Positions 15,904 through 26,819 of a DNA stretch of 64,000 bases are shown here, piece by piece. The translations under genes and the position numbers were made by a program. Below the pieces are notes generated by a model. It saw only the letters and a program-made list of their open reading frames with translations, searched no databases and was not told the DNA's origin. Location of the stretch: contig NZ_JAUFPR010000002.1 of the NCBI RefSeq assembly GCF_030409325.1, positions 806,001 through 870,000 on the forward strand. The letters run 5' to 3'. This DNA is from Mucilaginibacter aquaedulcis (GTDB taxonomy: Bacteria; Bacteroidota; Bacteroidia; Sphingobacteriales; Sphingobacteriaceae). The first letter of the stretch is position 1, and each line of letters begins with the position of its first letter.

Positions 15904-16718
15904 ATTCATCACAGCATTTATCAATATTAGGTTCTGGCAACATCGGGCTGTCATTAGCCAAAGGCTTAGTAAAAGCAAATATTTGCAAGCCGCAGCAAAT
16001 TACGCTCACACGCAGAAACGTAGCTGCACTGGCAGATTATTCACAGGAAGGTTATAACACTACAGACAATAACATTAAAGCTGTAAGAAAAGCCGATATT
16101 ATTGTTTTGGCAGTGCTTCCACAGCAGCTTAACAAACTTCTTGACGAAATAAGACCCGTAATAAAACAGGATAAACAACTACTTATTTCTGTAATATCGG
16201 GAGTAAGCTGTAATGATATTCGCCAACATCTGGATATGAATGTTCAGGTAATACGTGCTATGCCTAATACGGCTATTGCTATAGGTCAATCCATGACATG
16301 TATTGCTACTGACAGCGGCACTAATAAAAATATCAATTTAGTTAAATCACTTTTTGATACGGTGGGTGTAAGCATCCAGATCAATGAGGAGCTCATGACA
16401 TCGGCTACGGCTCTTTGCGCCTGCGGCATCGCCTTTTTCCTGCGTTCTATACGTGCAGCATCACAGGGTGGCACAGAGATTGGCTTTCATGCTCATGATG
16501 CCTTAAAAATGGCCGCACAGACTGCTAAAGGCGCTGCCGATCTGCTATTGCAGCTTTCATCGCATCCGGAGCAGGAAATTGATAAAGTTACTTCACCAAG
16601 CGGCTGTACAATTGCCGGTTTAAATGAAATGGAGCACCACGGCTTTAGCTCGGCTATGATAAAGGGTATCAGACTTTCGGCCGAAAAAGCTGGGGATCTT
16701 TATAAAAAGGCCGAATAA
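15900..16718 (+). CDS. proC: Pyrroline-5-carboxylate reductase
   Basis: This 272-residue enzyme makes proline from pyrroline-5-carboxylate with NAD(P)H. The N-terminal Rossmann motif ILGSGNIGLSLA, the RAMPNTAI segment and the C-terminal SPSGCTIAGL (typical P5CR signature, normally SPGGTT) are all present. It starts within the argB stop codon, so it is translationally coupled to argB; glutamate semialdehyde chemistry links the two pathways. Confidence 0.92.
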   Translation: MNSSQHLSILGSGNIGLSLAKGLVKANICKPQQITLTRRNVAALADYSQEGYNTTDNNIKAVRKADIIVLAVLPQQLNKLLDEIRPVIKQDKQLLISVISGVSCNDIRQHLDMNVQVIRAMPNTAIAIGQSMTCIATDSGTNKNINLVKSLFDTVGVSIQINEELMTSATALCACGIAFFLRSIRAASQGGTEIGFHAHDALKMAAQTAKGAADLLLQLSSHPEQEIDKVTSPSGCTIAGLNEMEHHGFSSAMIKGIRLSAEKAGDLYKKAE

Positions 16719-16830
16719 GCATTTCCCCTTTAAGGATTAGGAAATAAACATACAGAAAGAAATATAATATCAAACACTAAAAGATGCTCTCCTGCGATAG
16801 CACTTACGCATTAAGCGTTTATTTTTAAAA

Positions 16831-18207
16831 ATGCTAACAGTTGAAAAAATTGGCGGAACCTCTATGACCGCCCTAAATGATGTTATCAAAAACATCATCT
16901 TATTTGAACGTACCGGACAACAATTATACAATCGCATTTTTGTGGTATCGGCTTTTTCAGGAGTAACAAATCTATTGCTCGAAAACAAAAAGACCGGTGC
17001 TCCTGGTGTTTATCATCGCCTGGCTAACTATAAAGATTTTCACAAGCCTTTAAAAGCTTTAATAGTAAAGCTTAAACAGATCAATAAAAACTACGAGAGT
17101 CTTGGTTTGGATATTGAAAAAGCTGATAAGTTTATAGAACAACGTATTATTGATGCCCAAACCTACCTCGAAAACCTGGCAAATATTTTGGCTTCGGGTT
17201 ATGTGAGTAAGGATGGTATTTTACAGGCCGCACGTGAAATCCTCGCATCTATAGGCGAAAGTCATTCAGCTTTTAACTTTACCAATATCCTGCAAAATAT
17301 GGATATCAATGCAACTTTTGTTGATCTGAGCGGCTTTCATGATCATCGTTCGCTCACCATTGATCAGCGTATAAAAAAAGATCTGCAACAGATTGATTTT
17401 GAAAATACCATAACCATAGTAACCGGCTATACAAAAGGAACTGAAGGTATTATGCGTGAATTTGACAGAGGCTACTCAGAGGTTACTTTCAGCAAAATTG
17501 CCGTTGCGGTTAAACCTCAGGAGGCTATTATTCATAAAGAATACCATTTATGTACGGCCGACCCTGAATTGGTTGGAGTTGATAACTGTTTCCCTGTCGG
17601 TAATACCAATTATGATGTGGCAGATCAGCTTGCAGATGTAGGTATGGAGGCGATTCATCCAAAAGCTTCAAAACCATTAGAGATAAACGGCATAAACCTT
17701 CGCATTAAAAATACCTTTGAACCCGAGCACCCCGGCACTTTAATAACCCGCGAATACATATGTGATACAAAGCGTGTTGAGGTGATTACTGGCACCGAAA
17801 AGGTTACCATGATTGATGTCTATGATCCTTCTATGGTTGGTAATGTGGGTTCCGATTTTCACATCATGCAGCTCTTTCACAAATTTGGTGTAAGCTATTC
17901 TTTTAAGGCTACAAGTGCCAATAGTATCTCTATTGTTATCTGGGAAAAAGACTTCAACAAAAAACTGATACAGGAGCTGGAAAGCGACTTTGAAAAGGTA
18001 ACTGTAGAAAAAATGGCCATGGTTTGTTTGATCGGCTCTAACATGGATCAACCGGGATTATTAGCCAGATCAACAACCGCCCTGGCTCAAAGCGGTATTA
18101 ATATTAAAAGCTGCGGCTTGGCCCTGCGCAAAGTGAATATTCAGTTTTTGGTTGCCCGTGAAGATTTTAAAGAGGCAATCAAGGCACTGAATAAGGCTAT
18201 GATATAA
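16831..18207 (+). CDS. Aspartate kinase
   Basis: The 458-residue enzyme makes aspartyl phosphate for lysine, threonine and methionine. The N-terminal KIGGTSM motif (usual form KFGGTS) and the substrate block TGYTKGTEGIMREFDRGYS are present. The C-terminal third (from about 305) holds two ACT-like regulatory domains, the last with GSNMDQPGLLARSTTAL. It is monofunctional, without a homoserine dehydrogenase domain. It follows proC after 112 bases. Confidence 0.9.
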   Translation: MLTVEKIGGTSMTALNDVIKNIILFERTGQQLYNRIFVVSAFSGVTNLLLENKKTGAPGVYHRLANYKDFHKPLKALIVKLKQINKNYESLGLDIEKADKFIEQRIIDAQTYLENLANILASGYVSKDGILQAAREILASIGESHSAFNFTNILQNMDINATFVDLSGFHDHRSLTIDQRIKKDLQQIDFENTITIVTGYTKGTEGIMREFDRGYSEVTFSKIAVAVKPQEAIIHKEYHLCTADPELVGVDNCFPVGNTNYDVADQLADVGMEAIHPKASKPLEINGINLRIKNTFEPEHPGTLITREYICDTKRVEVITGTEKVTMIDVYDPSMVGNVGSDFHIMQLFHKFGVSYSFKATSANSISIVIWEKDFNKKLIQELESDFEKVTVEKMAMVCLIGSNMDQPGLLARSTTALAQSGINIKSCGLALRKVNIQFLVAREDFKEAIKALNKAMI

Positions 18208-18315
18208 GCCTTAAAGAAGCAGGCTACTTATAGCCAACTCTTTTGTAACTTTCCCGTTAGGTAACTTTTATAACTGAGCCCTTTTACGCATATTTAACTT
18301 TCACTTAAGTTTCAT

Positions 18316-21126
18316 ATGCGTAAAACTTTACTCCTTTTATTTACCACTCTTTTTTCTCTAACTGTTTTTGCTCAAAAACCCGCCAAAAAGCCATTAGATC
18401 ATTCTGTTTTTGACGGCTGGCAGAGCATTAACAATCAATATATAAGTAATGATGGTAAATGGGTTTTATATGTAATTAAAAAACAGCAGGGTGATGATGA
18501 ATTGGTGATAGCCGACGCTAAAAACAACAATAAAATCAGGATACCACGTGCAGATACTGCCTGCTTTAGTAACGATTCTAAATTTGTCACGTTTCTGATC
18601 AGGCCATTCTATAAAGCTATTCGTGAAGCCAAAATCAAAAAGAAGAAGCAATCCGACTTTCCGAAAGATACCCTTGGGATAATTAAGCTCGGTTCCACAA
18701 CAATAAGTAAGATACCGGCAATACGATCGTTCAAACTATCTGTTAACGCTCCTGTGGTAGCTTATTTGGCATCTGCTGATACTGCTAAAAAAACTTCACC
18801 CAATGATACCTCCAAAAAAGCAGTTAGTGCAACCATAGCGCCAGCAACCCACGAAGGAAGTGATTTAACTGTGGGTAAATTACATGATAAAACAATCCGC
18901 ACATTTAAATATATAACCGATTATCAACTAAGTAAAAACGGGAAACTACTTGTTTTTGCTGTAACTGCTCCCCAAAAACAAAAGGAGTTGCAATCAGGCT
19001 TGTATGTTTATGACATTGAGAAAAGCGACATAAAAAAGGTTAGTACTGGACGTGGCAATTATCGCAATATCGTTATTGACGATGCCGGCCGTCAAATAGC
19101 CTTTACGGCTGAGAAAAATCCGGAAAAAGCATTGGTTAAACCTTTCAAACTTTATTATTATACTAACAACCGCGATAGCGCAGAAATTATCGCGGCTGCC
19201 GGCACAAAGGGCTTGCCACAACAATGGGCTGTTAGCGGTGAAGGTAAAGTATATTTTAGCAAAAGCGGGAGTAATTTATTTTTTGGAACAGCACTTATCC
19301 CGAAACCTGCAGACACTACCATTGTGGATTTTGAAGTAGCTAAGTTGGATATATGGAATTATAAAGATGATTATCTGCAACCTCAACAACTAAAAAATTT
19401 ACAGTCTGAACTCAAACGCAGTTATCTTGCAGTTATAAAGCCAAATGAACTACAACCCCTTCCTTTACAATTGGGCAGTATGGCTATTCAGGAAATTCAG
19501 GTAGCGGATAACAAAGATGCTCGCTACGTTTTAGGCGTTACGGATACAGGTGCCCGTGTACAAGCCCAATGGGAAGGAGGAACCAGGCAGCAAGCCATTT
19601 TAATTGATACTAAAAGCGGTAACAAAAGGGTCATCAATGCGAGCACCAAAGCCAGATACCATATATCTCCGGATGGTAGATATGTGATCTGGTTCGACCT
19701 TGAAAAACAGAACTGGTATTGTTATACCATTGCTACCGGCCAGAAAAACAATCTTACCGCCAACATAGGCACCAAAATGGGCGACGAGTTAAATGATGTA
19801 CCCGACTATGCCTCTGATTATGGATTGGCCGGATGGGTACAGGGTGATAAAGCGGTATTGTTGTATGATCGTTATGATATTTGGAGTATTGATCCGGCAA
19901 CCAATACAGCAACTAATTTTACTAAAGGTATTGGCCGTAAAAATAAACTGATCATAAGGTATGCCATGACAGATCCGGAACAAAAATTTATACCGGCAAA
20001 TAAACGCATGTGGTTACAAACACAAAACGAGGTGAATAAACAATGGGGATTTTATACAAAATTCCCGGAAAGTAACACTGCTCCGCAAAAGGTATCTATG
20101 ATTCCGATGAGTTACGGCGACCTGTTAAAAGCTAAAAATGAAGATACTTATATTTATACCAAGGCCAGCTATGAATCATCGCCTGATTTGTACATATCAA
20201 CCGATCTTAAAAAAGAGGTCAAACTTAGTGATATAAACAAACAACAGGCTGAATATAACTGGGGCACGGCATCATTAGTAAGCTGGACAACAACTAAAGG
20301 TCATCAATCTCAGGGTATTTTATATAAGCCTGAAGACTTTGATCCCACCAAGAAGTACCCAATGATCGTATATTTTTACGAAAAGCTTTCTGATGGATTA
20401 TATAATTATATAACTCCAGCCCCTACTCCTTCCCGCTTACCTATATCGTTTTTTGTAAGTAATGGCTATTTGGTTTTTGCGCCTGATATTAGTTATCAAA
20501 CTGGCCATCCAGGCGCTTCAGCTGTAGAGTATATTAATTCGGGTGTAGAGTCATTAAAGAAAAATGCATGGGTTGATGCCGTGCACATAGGCATTCAGGG
20601 TCAAAGCTGGGGTGGCTATCAGGTTGCCTACCTCATTACACAAACAAATATGTATGCAGCGGCATGGGCGGGTGCTCCAGTGGCCAATATGACCTCTGCC
20701 TATGGTGGTATTAGGTGGGAAACAGGCGTGAACAGGCAATTTCAATACGAAAGAACACAAAGCCGTATTGGCGCTACTTTATGGGAAAAACCCGAGTTAT
20801 ACATTGAAAATTCTCCGTTGTTTCAACTTCCTAAAGTACAAACTCCGGTTATGATCATGAGTAATGATGCTGATGGAGCCGTGCCATGGTATCAGGGTAT
20901 TGAAATGTTCACAGCTTTACGCCGCTTAAACAAACCCGTATGGTTACTGCAATATAATGGCGAGGCACATAACCTGGTGCTCAGGCAAAATCGTAAAGAT
21001 ATTACCATACGTGAACAGCAATTTTTCGATCATTTTTTGAAGGGGGCTCCCCTGCCTGTTTGGATGGCCAAGGGTGTACCGGCAGTTGATAAAGGTAAAG
21101 ACTGGGGATTTGAATTAGTAAAGTAA
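18316..21126 (+). CDS. Prolyl oligopeptidase family (S9) serine peptidase
   Basis: The 936-residue protein starts with a signal peptide ([20 protein letters not shown]), so it is secreted or periplasmic. A long beta-propeller-like region (about 25-650) precedes an alpha/beta hydrolase domain with the nucleophile GQSWGG (Ser near 760), the catalytic Asp in [10 protein letters not shown] and His in GEAHNL. S9 peptidases cleave oligopeptides, often after proline; the propeller limits access. It ends at a strong bidirectional terminator. Confidence 0.9.
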   Translation: MRKTLLLLFTTLFSLTVFAQKPAKKPLDHSVFDGWQSINNQYISNDGKWVLYVIKKQQGDDELVIADAKNNNKIRIPRADTACFSNDSKFVTFLIRPFYKAIREAKIKKKKQSDFPKDTLGIIKLGSTTISKIPAIRSFKLSVNAPVVAYLASADTAKKTSPNDTSKKAVSATIAPATHEGSDLTVGKLHDKTIRTFKYITDYQLSKNGKLLVFAVTAPQKQKELQSGLYVYDIEKSDIKKVSTGRGNYRNIVIDDAGRQIAFTAEKNPEKALVKPFKLYYYTNNRDSAEIIAAAGTKGLPQQWAVSGEGKVYFSKSGSNLFFGTALIPKPADTTIVDFEVAKLDIWNYKDDYLQPQQLKNLQSELKRSYLAVIKPNELQPLPLQLGSMAIQEIQVADNKDARYVLGVTDTGARVQAQWEGGTRQQAILIDTKSGNKRVINASTKARYHISPDGRYVIWFDLEKQNWYCYTIATGQKNNLTANIGTKMGDELNDVPDYASDYGLAGWVQGDKAVLLYDRYDIWSIDPATNTATNFTKGIGRKNKLIIRYAMTDPEQKFIPANKRMWLQTQNEVNKQWGFYTKFPESNTAPQKVSMIPMSYGDLLKAKNEDTYIYTKASYESSPDLYISTDLKKEVKLSDINKQQAEYNWGTASLVSWTTTKGHQSQGILYKPEDFDPTKKYPMIVYFYEKLSDGLYNYITPAPTPSRLPISFFVSNGYLVFAPDISYQTGHPGASAVEYINSGVESLKKNAWVDAVHIGIQGQSWGGYQVAYLITQTNMYAAAWAGAPVANMTSAYGGIRWETGVNRQFQYERTQSRIGATLWEKPELYIENSPLFQLPKVQTPVMIMSNDADGAVPWYQGIEMFTALRRLNKPVWLLQYNGEAHNLVLRQNRKDITIREQQFFDHFLKGAPLPVWMAKGVPAVDKGKDWGFELVK

Positions 21127-21137
21127 CCACTATCTAT

Positions 21138-21176
21138 AAAACTAAAAAGGCCGGTAATACCGGCCTTTTTAGTTTT
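21138..21176. terminator. Bidirectional terminator between the S9 peptidase and E2 genes
   Basis: AAAACTAAAAAGGCCGGT pairs with ACCGGCCTTTTTAGTTTT in a near-perfect 18-bp stem with a three-base loop and T runs on both strands. It serves both convergent genes and overlaps the E2 stop codon. Confidence 0.9.
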
Positions 21177-22617
21177 ATAATTCTCTATTTGTGTCCCACT
21201 TTTCCAGGTAATCCGCAACACGGCGTACAAATGAACCGCCCAATGCCCCGTCAACCACACGGTGATCATAAGACAATGACAGGAACATCATGTGTCGTAT
21301 GGCAATCATATCGCCTTCCTTAGTTTCAATTACGGCAGGTTTCTTTTTAATAGCACCTACAGCCAATATGGCAACTTGTGGTTGATTAATAATAGGTGTC
21401 CCCATCACATTACCAAAAGAGCCAACGTTAGTTATGGTAAATGTACCATCCTTTACATCATCGGGTAATAATTTACCTAAACGAGCCCTGTTTGCAAGAT
21501 CGTTTACTGACTTGGTTAACCCCAACAGGTTTAACTCATCGGCTTTTTTAATTACTGGAACTATAAGATTCCCACTTGGCAACGCGGTTGCCATACTGAT
21601 ATTTATAGCTGCTTTCTTAATGATCTGAGTACCGTTTACGGTAATATTGATCATTGGAAAATCTTTAATGGCTTTTACAACTGCTTCGATAAAGATAGGT
21701 GTGAAAGTAATTTTTTCACCCTCGCGCTTTTCAAAGCTATTCTTAACCTTTTCGCGCCACAGCACCAAATTGGTTACGTCTGCCTCAACAAATGAAGTAA
21801 CATGCGGCGAGGTTTGCTTACTCATTACCATATGATCGGCAATCAAGCGGCGCATCCTATCCATTTCAATAATTTCATCCGATCCTGATACAGAAGAAAC
21901 AGTTCTTGGTGCATCCTCCGTTTTAACTGATTGCGCAACAGCAGCTGGTTCAGCTACAGGTTGTTTAACCGGCTCGGTTACAGGTGCCCGCGCAGACGAA
22001 TTAAATGAAACCGGAGCCTGAATAGGTTTATCGATTTTTTGTCCATTTTCAGGCGCTTGTCTGTTCTGAAGGTAGCTTAACAGATCATCCTTGGTCAATC
22101 TTCCGTCAGATCCACTTCCGGGTATCCGATCAAGCTCATCAGTTTTAATACCTTCCTGTATAGCTATATTTCGCACCAATGGCGAGTAAAAACGTCCTTC
22201 GCTTTTAAATGTTTCAGGTGCCGAAACTGAGTTATGCTTTTCTAATTGATCAATACCTGGTACTGTAACAGGCGCGGTAAAATGTTGCTCTGCTTGCAGA
22301 GCTGTATTTTCAACTTTCGGAGTTTCTTCTGCTGGTTGTGGTGTAGCAACAGGTTCAGGTTCATTTACAGCAACTTCATTGGTTTCAATAATTGCTATTA
22401 CGGAGCCTACCTGAACCACATCATTTTCTTTATAAAGCTGCTCTACTAATTTACCAGTTACAGGCGATGGAACATCTGAATCAACCTTATCGGTTGCTAT
22501 TTCCATTACTGCTTCGTCGGCATCTATATGATCTCCTGGATTTTTTGTCCATTTAATTATAGTTGCTTCAGCAACGCTTTCACCCATTTTTGGCAATAAT
22601 AGTTGGTATTTGGCCAT
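21175..22617 (-). CDS. Dihydrolipoamide acyltransferase (E2) of a 2-oxoacid dehydrogenase complex
   Basis: The 480-residue protein has one lipoyl domain (1-75, lipoylated Lys in EIATDKVDSD near residue 44), a Pro/Ala/Glu-rich linker, a peripheral-subunit-binding domain (about 140-175, with SPLVRNIAIQEGI), a second flexible linker, and a catalytic domain ending in the active site SYDHRVVDGALGG. It transfers acyl groups to CoA. The E1 and E3 genes are not adjacent, so branched-chain, oxoglutarate or pyruvate specificity cannot be assigned. The catalytic block resembles branched-chain or oxoglutarate E2 more than pyruvate E2. Confidence 0.9.
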   Translation of the reverse strand: MAKYQLLLPKMGESVAEATIIKWTKNPGDHIDADEAVMEIATDKVDSDVPSPVTGKLVEQLYKENDVVQVGSVIAIIETNEVAVNEPEPVATPQPAEETPKVENTALQAEQHFTAPVTVPGIDQLEKHNSVSAPETFKSEGRFYSPLVRNIAIQEGIKTDELDRIPGSGSDGRLTKDDLLSYLQNRQAPENGQKIDKPIQAPVSFNSSARAPVTEPVKQPVAEPAAVAQSVKTEDAPRTVSSVSGSDEIIEMDRMRRLIADHMVMSKQTSPHVTSFVEADVTNLVLWREKVKNSFEKREGEKITFTPIFIEAVVKAIKDFPMINITVNGTQIIKKAAINISMATALPSGNLIVPVIKKADELNLLGLTKSVNDLANRARLGKLLPDDVKDGTFTITNVGSFGNVMGTPIINQPQVAILAVGAIKKKPAVIETKEGDMIAIRHMMFLSLSYDHRVVDGALGGSFVRRVADYLEKWDTNREL

Positions 22618-22671
22618 GTTAAGATTATAGTTTCATTTCAAAATTAAAGATTTCGATCTGTACTTTGCAAT

Positions 22672-23907
22672 TTATGTTAGTAAAGTATTTAACATTGACA
22701 AAGCCGCTATCGCGCTTCGTTCAATATTTTGCCGGCGTTTATTACCAAATGTGTATTTCTTTATTAACATTTTATCCTTGCCGGCAACTGCAATCCACAC
22801 TGTTCCAACAGGTTTATCCTCGGTACCACCGTCTGGCCCGGCTATGCCGGTTACTGCTACAGCAAAATCCGATTTGAAGTTAAGCAAAGCCCCCTGAACC
22901 ATCTCTTTTGCAGTTTGTTCACTTACTGCTCCGTATTGGTATAATGTTTCAGGATTTACACCCAAAATACTTTCTTTCAATTCATTTGAGTAAGTAACGC
23001 CACCACCAAAAAACACCTTGGATGAACCGGGGTGCTGCGTAAACAGATGCGATAGATAACCTCCCGTACAGCTTTCAGCAACGGATAATGTAAGTTCTTT
23101 AGTTGCCATTTTATCAAGAATAGCTTTTTCAAGAGCAACATCCTGATCAATTACAAAAAAGCTGCCCACGCGCTCAATTATTCTTTGCGCAAACTCATCT
23201 ATCTTTTGTTGTAGTAATAACTCATCCTCGCCAAACGCGCTCAACCGTAAACGCACTTGCCCTAATTTGGGTAAATACGCCAGTTTAATATAGGTCGGAA
23301 GATCATTTTCAATATCAGCAATGCGCTCGGCTAAAAATGATTCGCCCTCACCTACCGTTAGTATGGTTTTATGAATAATTGCCGGAAGTTTCAATGTAGC
23401 CTTTATTTTGGGCAATACGGTTTCTTCCATCATATACATCATTTCAAATGGTACCCCCGGCATAGAAACGTAAATAACACCTTCCTGATTGAACCACATA
23501 CCCGGAGCTGTACCGTTATGATTTGGTACAACTTCGCAATTGGCCGGAACATACGCCTGTAGCCTGTTTACCTCCAGTAACGGGCGGTTATATTTGGCAA
23601 AAATGTTTTTTACATTATCAAGCGCTTCCTGGTTCTCAACAAGGTCAACTTCAAAATATTCGGCCAATGTTTTTTTGGTAATATCATCTTTAGTTGGGCC
23701 AAGGCCTCCAGTGATAAAAATGATACTGGCACGTTCCGATGCTTCTTTTAAAGCCTTTAAAATGTGTTCACGATCATCAGATATCGAAGATATCTGCTTA
23801 ACCCGAATACCTATTTTATTAAGTTCGGTGGCCATCCAGGCCGAATTGGTGTCAACAATTTGACCTATGAGTATCTCGTCGCCAATGGTTATGATTTCTG
23901 CCAGCAT
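22672..23907 (-). CDS. cinA: CinA family protein (competence/damage-inducible, NMN deamidase-type)
   Basis: The 411-residue protein has an N-terminal MoCF-like domain (ITIGDEILIGQIVDTNSAWM; FITGGLGPTKDD) and a C-terminal CinA domain (LSVAESCTGGYLSHLF; VTGIAGPDGGT). CinA proteins include NMN deamidases and ADP-ribose pyrophosphatases that recycle pyridine nucleotides. It starts 4 bases after the LptD-like gene ends, so the two are probably co-transcribed, and the E2 gene follows after 54 bases. Confidence 0.92.
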   Translation of the reverse strand: MLAEIITIGDEILIGQIVDTNSAWMATELNKIGIRVKQISSISDDREHILKALKEASERASIIFITGGLGPTKDDITKKTLAEYFEVDLVENQEALDNVKNIFAKYNRPLLEVNRLQAYVPANCEVVPNHNGTAPGMWFNQEGVIYVSMPGVPFEMMYMMEETVLPKIKATLKLPAIIHKTILTVGEGESFLAERIADIENDLPTYIKLAYLPKLGQVRLRLSAFGEDELLLQQKIDEFAQRIIERVGSFFVIDQDVALEKAILDKMATKELTLSVAESCTGGYLSHLFTQHPGSSKVFFGGGVTYSNELKESILGVNPETLYQYGAVSEQTAKEMVQGALLNFKSDFAVAVTGIAGPDGGTEDKPVGTVWIAVAGKDKMLIKKYTFGNKRRQNIERSAIAALSMLNTLLT

Positions 23908-23911
23908 TGTA

Positions 23912-26767
23912 TTAATAAAAGCTTCCGTTATTTGTGTAATCGTTTCTCTTGCTCAATTTCAGATCCTGCAAAATAGTTGATTTTACTTTCAAAGTAACAT
24001 TATATGATTTTAAATAACCAAAAGGAATCCATTGAACAGACAAATCCCAGCAGTGCAGATCACGGTAAATGGAAAACGAGGTAGCACTACCAAGCTTAGC
24101 TGCCTTAATATCATAGTTAGTGGAGTATTGAATCTTCCACTTTTGCGTAAGATTAACATCACCGGAAATTTGAACTGTATTGCTTGTTGAAGTAACATTA
24201 TTAAAATTACTATAACTGTAACTGTAATTAAAAGATATATTCCATGGAACATTAAAATCAACGTAAGCATTCGGGTCGCTGTTTACAAGGGCAAGCCTTT
24301 GAGCTTGCGAAGCATTCATATTTTGCAGGGTATTTACACCAGGTGTTGCGGGGGCATGCGCCTTAGTTGAATTTAAGCTGCCACTCATTGATATACTTAG
24401 GTTGCTCAATTGCGGAAACTTGCCATCCTGCCAGGTATACCTGTTTATTTGGGTGGCGTATTTTACAATGGTATTGTTTTGAATAGAGTCGCGGATCACA
24501 GTGACATAAGGATTAAAACTTCCCTGGAAACTGATATTAAGTTTTTGATTAAAAACTGCAGTGTGACCCGAAAAAGTAATGGGCGACAATTTCATTGAAT
24601 CGGCCGCAAAATTGTAGAAGGTTGAAAAAGATAGACCTTGTAAGATAGTCACTTTCCTGTCAATCCCAGATGTATCTGTACTTTTAGCCTTCACTTTTGC
24701 TTCAATTGTATTATCTAAACTAAAGTTAAGTCCTGCTTGTTTGCCCGGTGAAGGCCCGCCATAAACAGCTCCGTCAAAAATGGAATACTTTTGCGAAGTA
24801 TAAGGATAAGGAATGGAAGCCTGACTCACCGCTGTTCTATAATAGCCATAGCCTGGATCAGAAAAATCCGGGCGGTAACCAAAGCTGATTGATGGAGTTG
24901 CTACGTGCCTTATGGCCTTTAAATTTCCTTTTTTAAAGTTTATTTGCCCATACAATTTTGTTGATAAGCCAGTACTTAAACTATATTCACCTGCACGCTT
25001 AAAGCCTGGAATAGTATCGGTGATCAACTGATCGCCGGTACCTATACTGCCACGCTCAAATCTTTTAGTTATACTTTGAAAATACCAGCGCTCGGTGTAA
25101 TTCACACTACTGTTAAACTGAAAGTATTTAAGCACATTTAAACCTAAACTGACTGGTATCTGATGCTGAAAACCATTTTGTAAACGTTTTGACAACGTTT
25201 CGCTTTTAAAAAGTTCAGACTCAGGAACATCATTCACTTTATTGGTAGCGGTCATGTTATAACTAAGGGTAATTTTCTGATACCATTTTTGTTCGCCTAC
25301 TCTATCCTTTGAATCAAATGGATTTATTGACGACATACCAAAGGCAACGGTAGGTAACTCTAATGTTATTGTTTTACGGGCTATATCCTGGCTGTGTGAT
25401 AATCCAACAGTTAAGTTAAAAGGCGTACCGGCCCACGTTTTGCCATATGATATACTTGAACGCAAGCTACTTTGAGCTATCTCACCCACATTAACTGTTC
25501 CTCTCGTGTTCCTGAAAAAGCCTGAGGTGCCGGCGTTTACCGATGCGCTGAAAGTAGAACCAGGGTTAGCGTTAGGATCCTGCGAGTGTGTCCAGTCAAT
25601 ATGCACGTCCTTAACTGCAGGGTCTCCGGGAAGGCCATAGTTATGCGAACCAAAGCTCAGGGCAAGGTTACCAGTGTATTTGTACCTTTTTAAATAACGC
25701 ATTACACTGTTTAACTCATATGATCCCTTTGAATATACGGTAGCAGTAGTGGTAAGGTCAATATAATCGTTAAAGCCAAGGTAATATCCAAAGTTTGATA
25801 GTTTAAACCCAAGCTGCTGATCTTCACCAAACGTAGGCAGAATTACTCCAGACGTTCGCTGGTTAGGTTTCGGAAAAAAGCCAAATGGAATGGCCAAGGG
25901 TAAAGGGATGCCCTCTATTTCCAGGTATGCCGGTCCTGAAATGATCCTGTTCTTTTCACCAATTCCCCGGGTTATAACAATACCAAAGTGAGTATCCGGG
26001 TAAGGCAGATCGCAGGTACTGAATATCACGTTACGGTAAGCAACCTCAGTTTCGTTTAACTTTTTTGCCTGTCCGCCTGAAATAAAGTTACCGTCCTGTT
26101 CAGATGCCGGGTTATACAGCTTTCCCTTTTTTGTTTCATAGTTAAACAATAAAGAATCTGAAGACACTGGTTTATCATTTTTTTGCTTTGATATAGGTCG
26201 GCCTATGTATCGTTTTGTGCGAGGGTCAACACTTCCGCTGGCAAATATAACGTGGTTCTTTTGATCAACCCTGATGTAATCAGCATCAAGTTCAAAATCT
26301 TCATAAGTTACCCGAGCTCGGCCATACAGATATAAAATATCCTTAACATTATCAACATGGGTTGAGTCTTCAGCTACTGCCTTAACTTCCGACTGAATAC
26401 CACCGTTTTTGGAAGTATCATTTGCAGCAGCAGGATTTTTACCTACAGGGATTGCTCCATTCTTTTTGCCCTTAATCAGATTTCCCTTCTTAGTTGTATC
26501 TCGTTTTATAACAGTATCCGTCGCCGGGATCAAGTTATAATTCTTATTTAAACCAGTATTTTCGGGATCTGTTACAGCTACACCTGATGTATTTGACTTT
26601 GTTTTCTTAATTTTAAGCAGTTTTTTGTCTCGTACAGAATCGAGTTTTATAATAGTATCAGCAACAGGTTTGCTGCTATAACCCTTATGTGTACCTTTGC
26701 TTTCGGCAACAAGTACACTTACCGTTAAAATAATTGCAAGCGAAAAAAAAAGGGTTGTAAATTTCAA
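23912..26767 (-). CDS. lptD: LptD-like outer-membrane LPS assembly protein
   Basis: The 951-residue protein starts with a signal peptide. Its N-terminal part has an OstA-like repeat region (ILYLYGRARVTYEDFELDAD, about residues 143-162), which in LptA/LptD forms the periplasmic beta-jellyroll, and the rest (about 270-951) is aromatic-rich beta-strand sequence typical of an outer-membrane barrel. LptD inserts LPS into the outer leaflet. The Lys/Thr/Asp-rich 30-130 segment is poorly conserved and looks disordered. It diverges from the amidase gene over a 52-base gap. Confidence 0.8.
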   Translation of the reverse strand: MKFTTLFFSLAIILTVSVLVAESKGTHKGYSSKPVADTIIKLDSVRDKKLLKIKKTKSNTSGVAVTDPENTGLNKNYNLIPATDTVIKRDTTKKGNLIKGKKNGAIPVGKNPAAANDTSKNGGIQSEVKAVAEDSTHVDNVKDILYLYGRARVTYEDFELDADYIRVDQKNHVIFASGSVDPRTKRYIGRPISKQKNDKPVSSDSLLFNYETKKGKLYNPASEQDGNFISGGQAKKLNETEVAYRNVIFSTCDLPYPDTHFGIVITRGIGEKNRIISGPAYLEIEGIPLPLAIPFGFFPKPNQRTSGVILPTFGEDQQLGFKLSNFGYYLGFNDYIDLTTTATVYSKGSYELNSVMRYLKRYKYTGNLALSFGSHNYGLPGDPAVKDVHIDWTHSQDPNANPGSTFSASVNAGTSGFFRNTRGTVNVGEIAQSSLRSSISYGKTWAGTPFNLTVGLSHSQDIARKTITLELPTVAFGMSSINPFDSKDRVGEQKWYQKITLSYNMTATNKVNDVPESELFKSETLSKRLQNGFQHQIPVSLGLNVLKYFQFNSSVNYTERWYFQSITKRFERGSIGTGDQLITDTIPGFKRAGEYSLSTGLSTKLYGQINFKKGNLKAIRHVATPSISFGYRPDFSDPGYGYYRTAVSQASIPYPYTSQKYSIFDGAVYGGPSPGKQAGLNFSLDNTIEAKVKAKSTDTSGIDRKVTILQGLSFSTFYNFAADSMKLSPITFSGHTAVFNQKLNISFQGSFNPYVTVIRDSIQNNTIVKYATQINRYTWQDGKFPQLSNLSISMSGSLNSTKAHAPATPGVNTLQNMNASQAQRLALVNSDPNAYVDFNVPWNISFNYSYSYSNFNNVTSTSNTVQISGDVNLTQKWKIQYSTNYDIKAAKLGSATSFSIYRDLHCWDLSVQWIPFGYLKSYNVTLKVKSTILQDLKLSKRNDYTNNGSFY

Positions 26768-26783
26768 AATTGATTGTGAATAG

Positions 26784-26791
26784 TATTTTTG
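26784..26791 (+). promoter_or_regulatory. -7 promoter element (TATTTTTG) of the amidase gene
   Basis: Exact TAnnTTTG match, 28 bases before the ATG at 26820, in the divergent 52-base gap with the LptD-like gene. Confidence 0.55.
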
Positions 26792-26819
26792 CAGATAAAG
26801 TTAACAGCGCTCAAAAATA

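Noticed and set aside
16770..16830. Terminator-like sequence CGCATTAAGCG before the aspartate kinase
   Set aside because: The stem is only about 3-4 bp and too weak to call.
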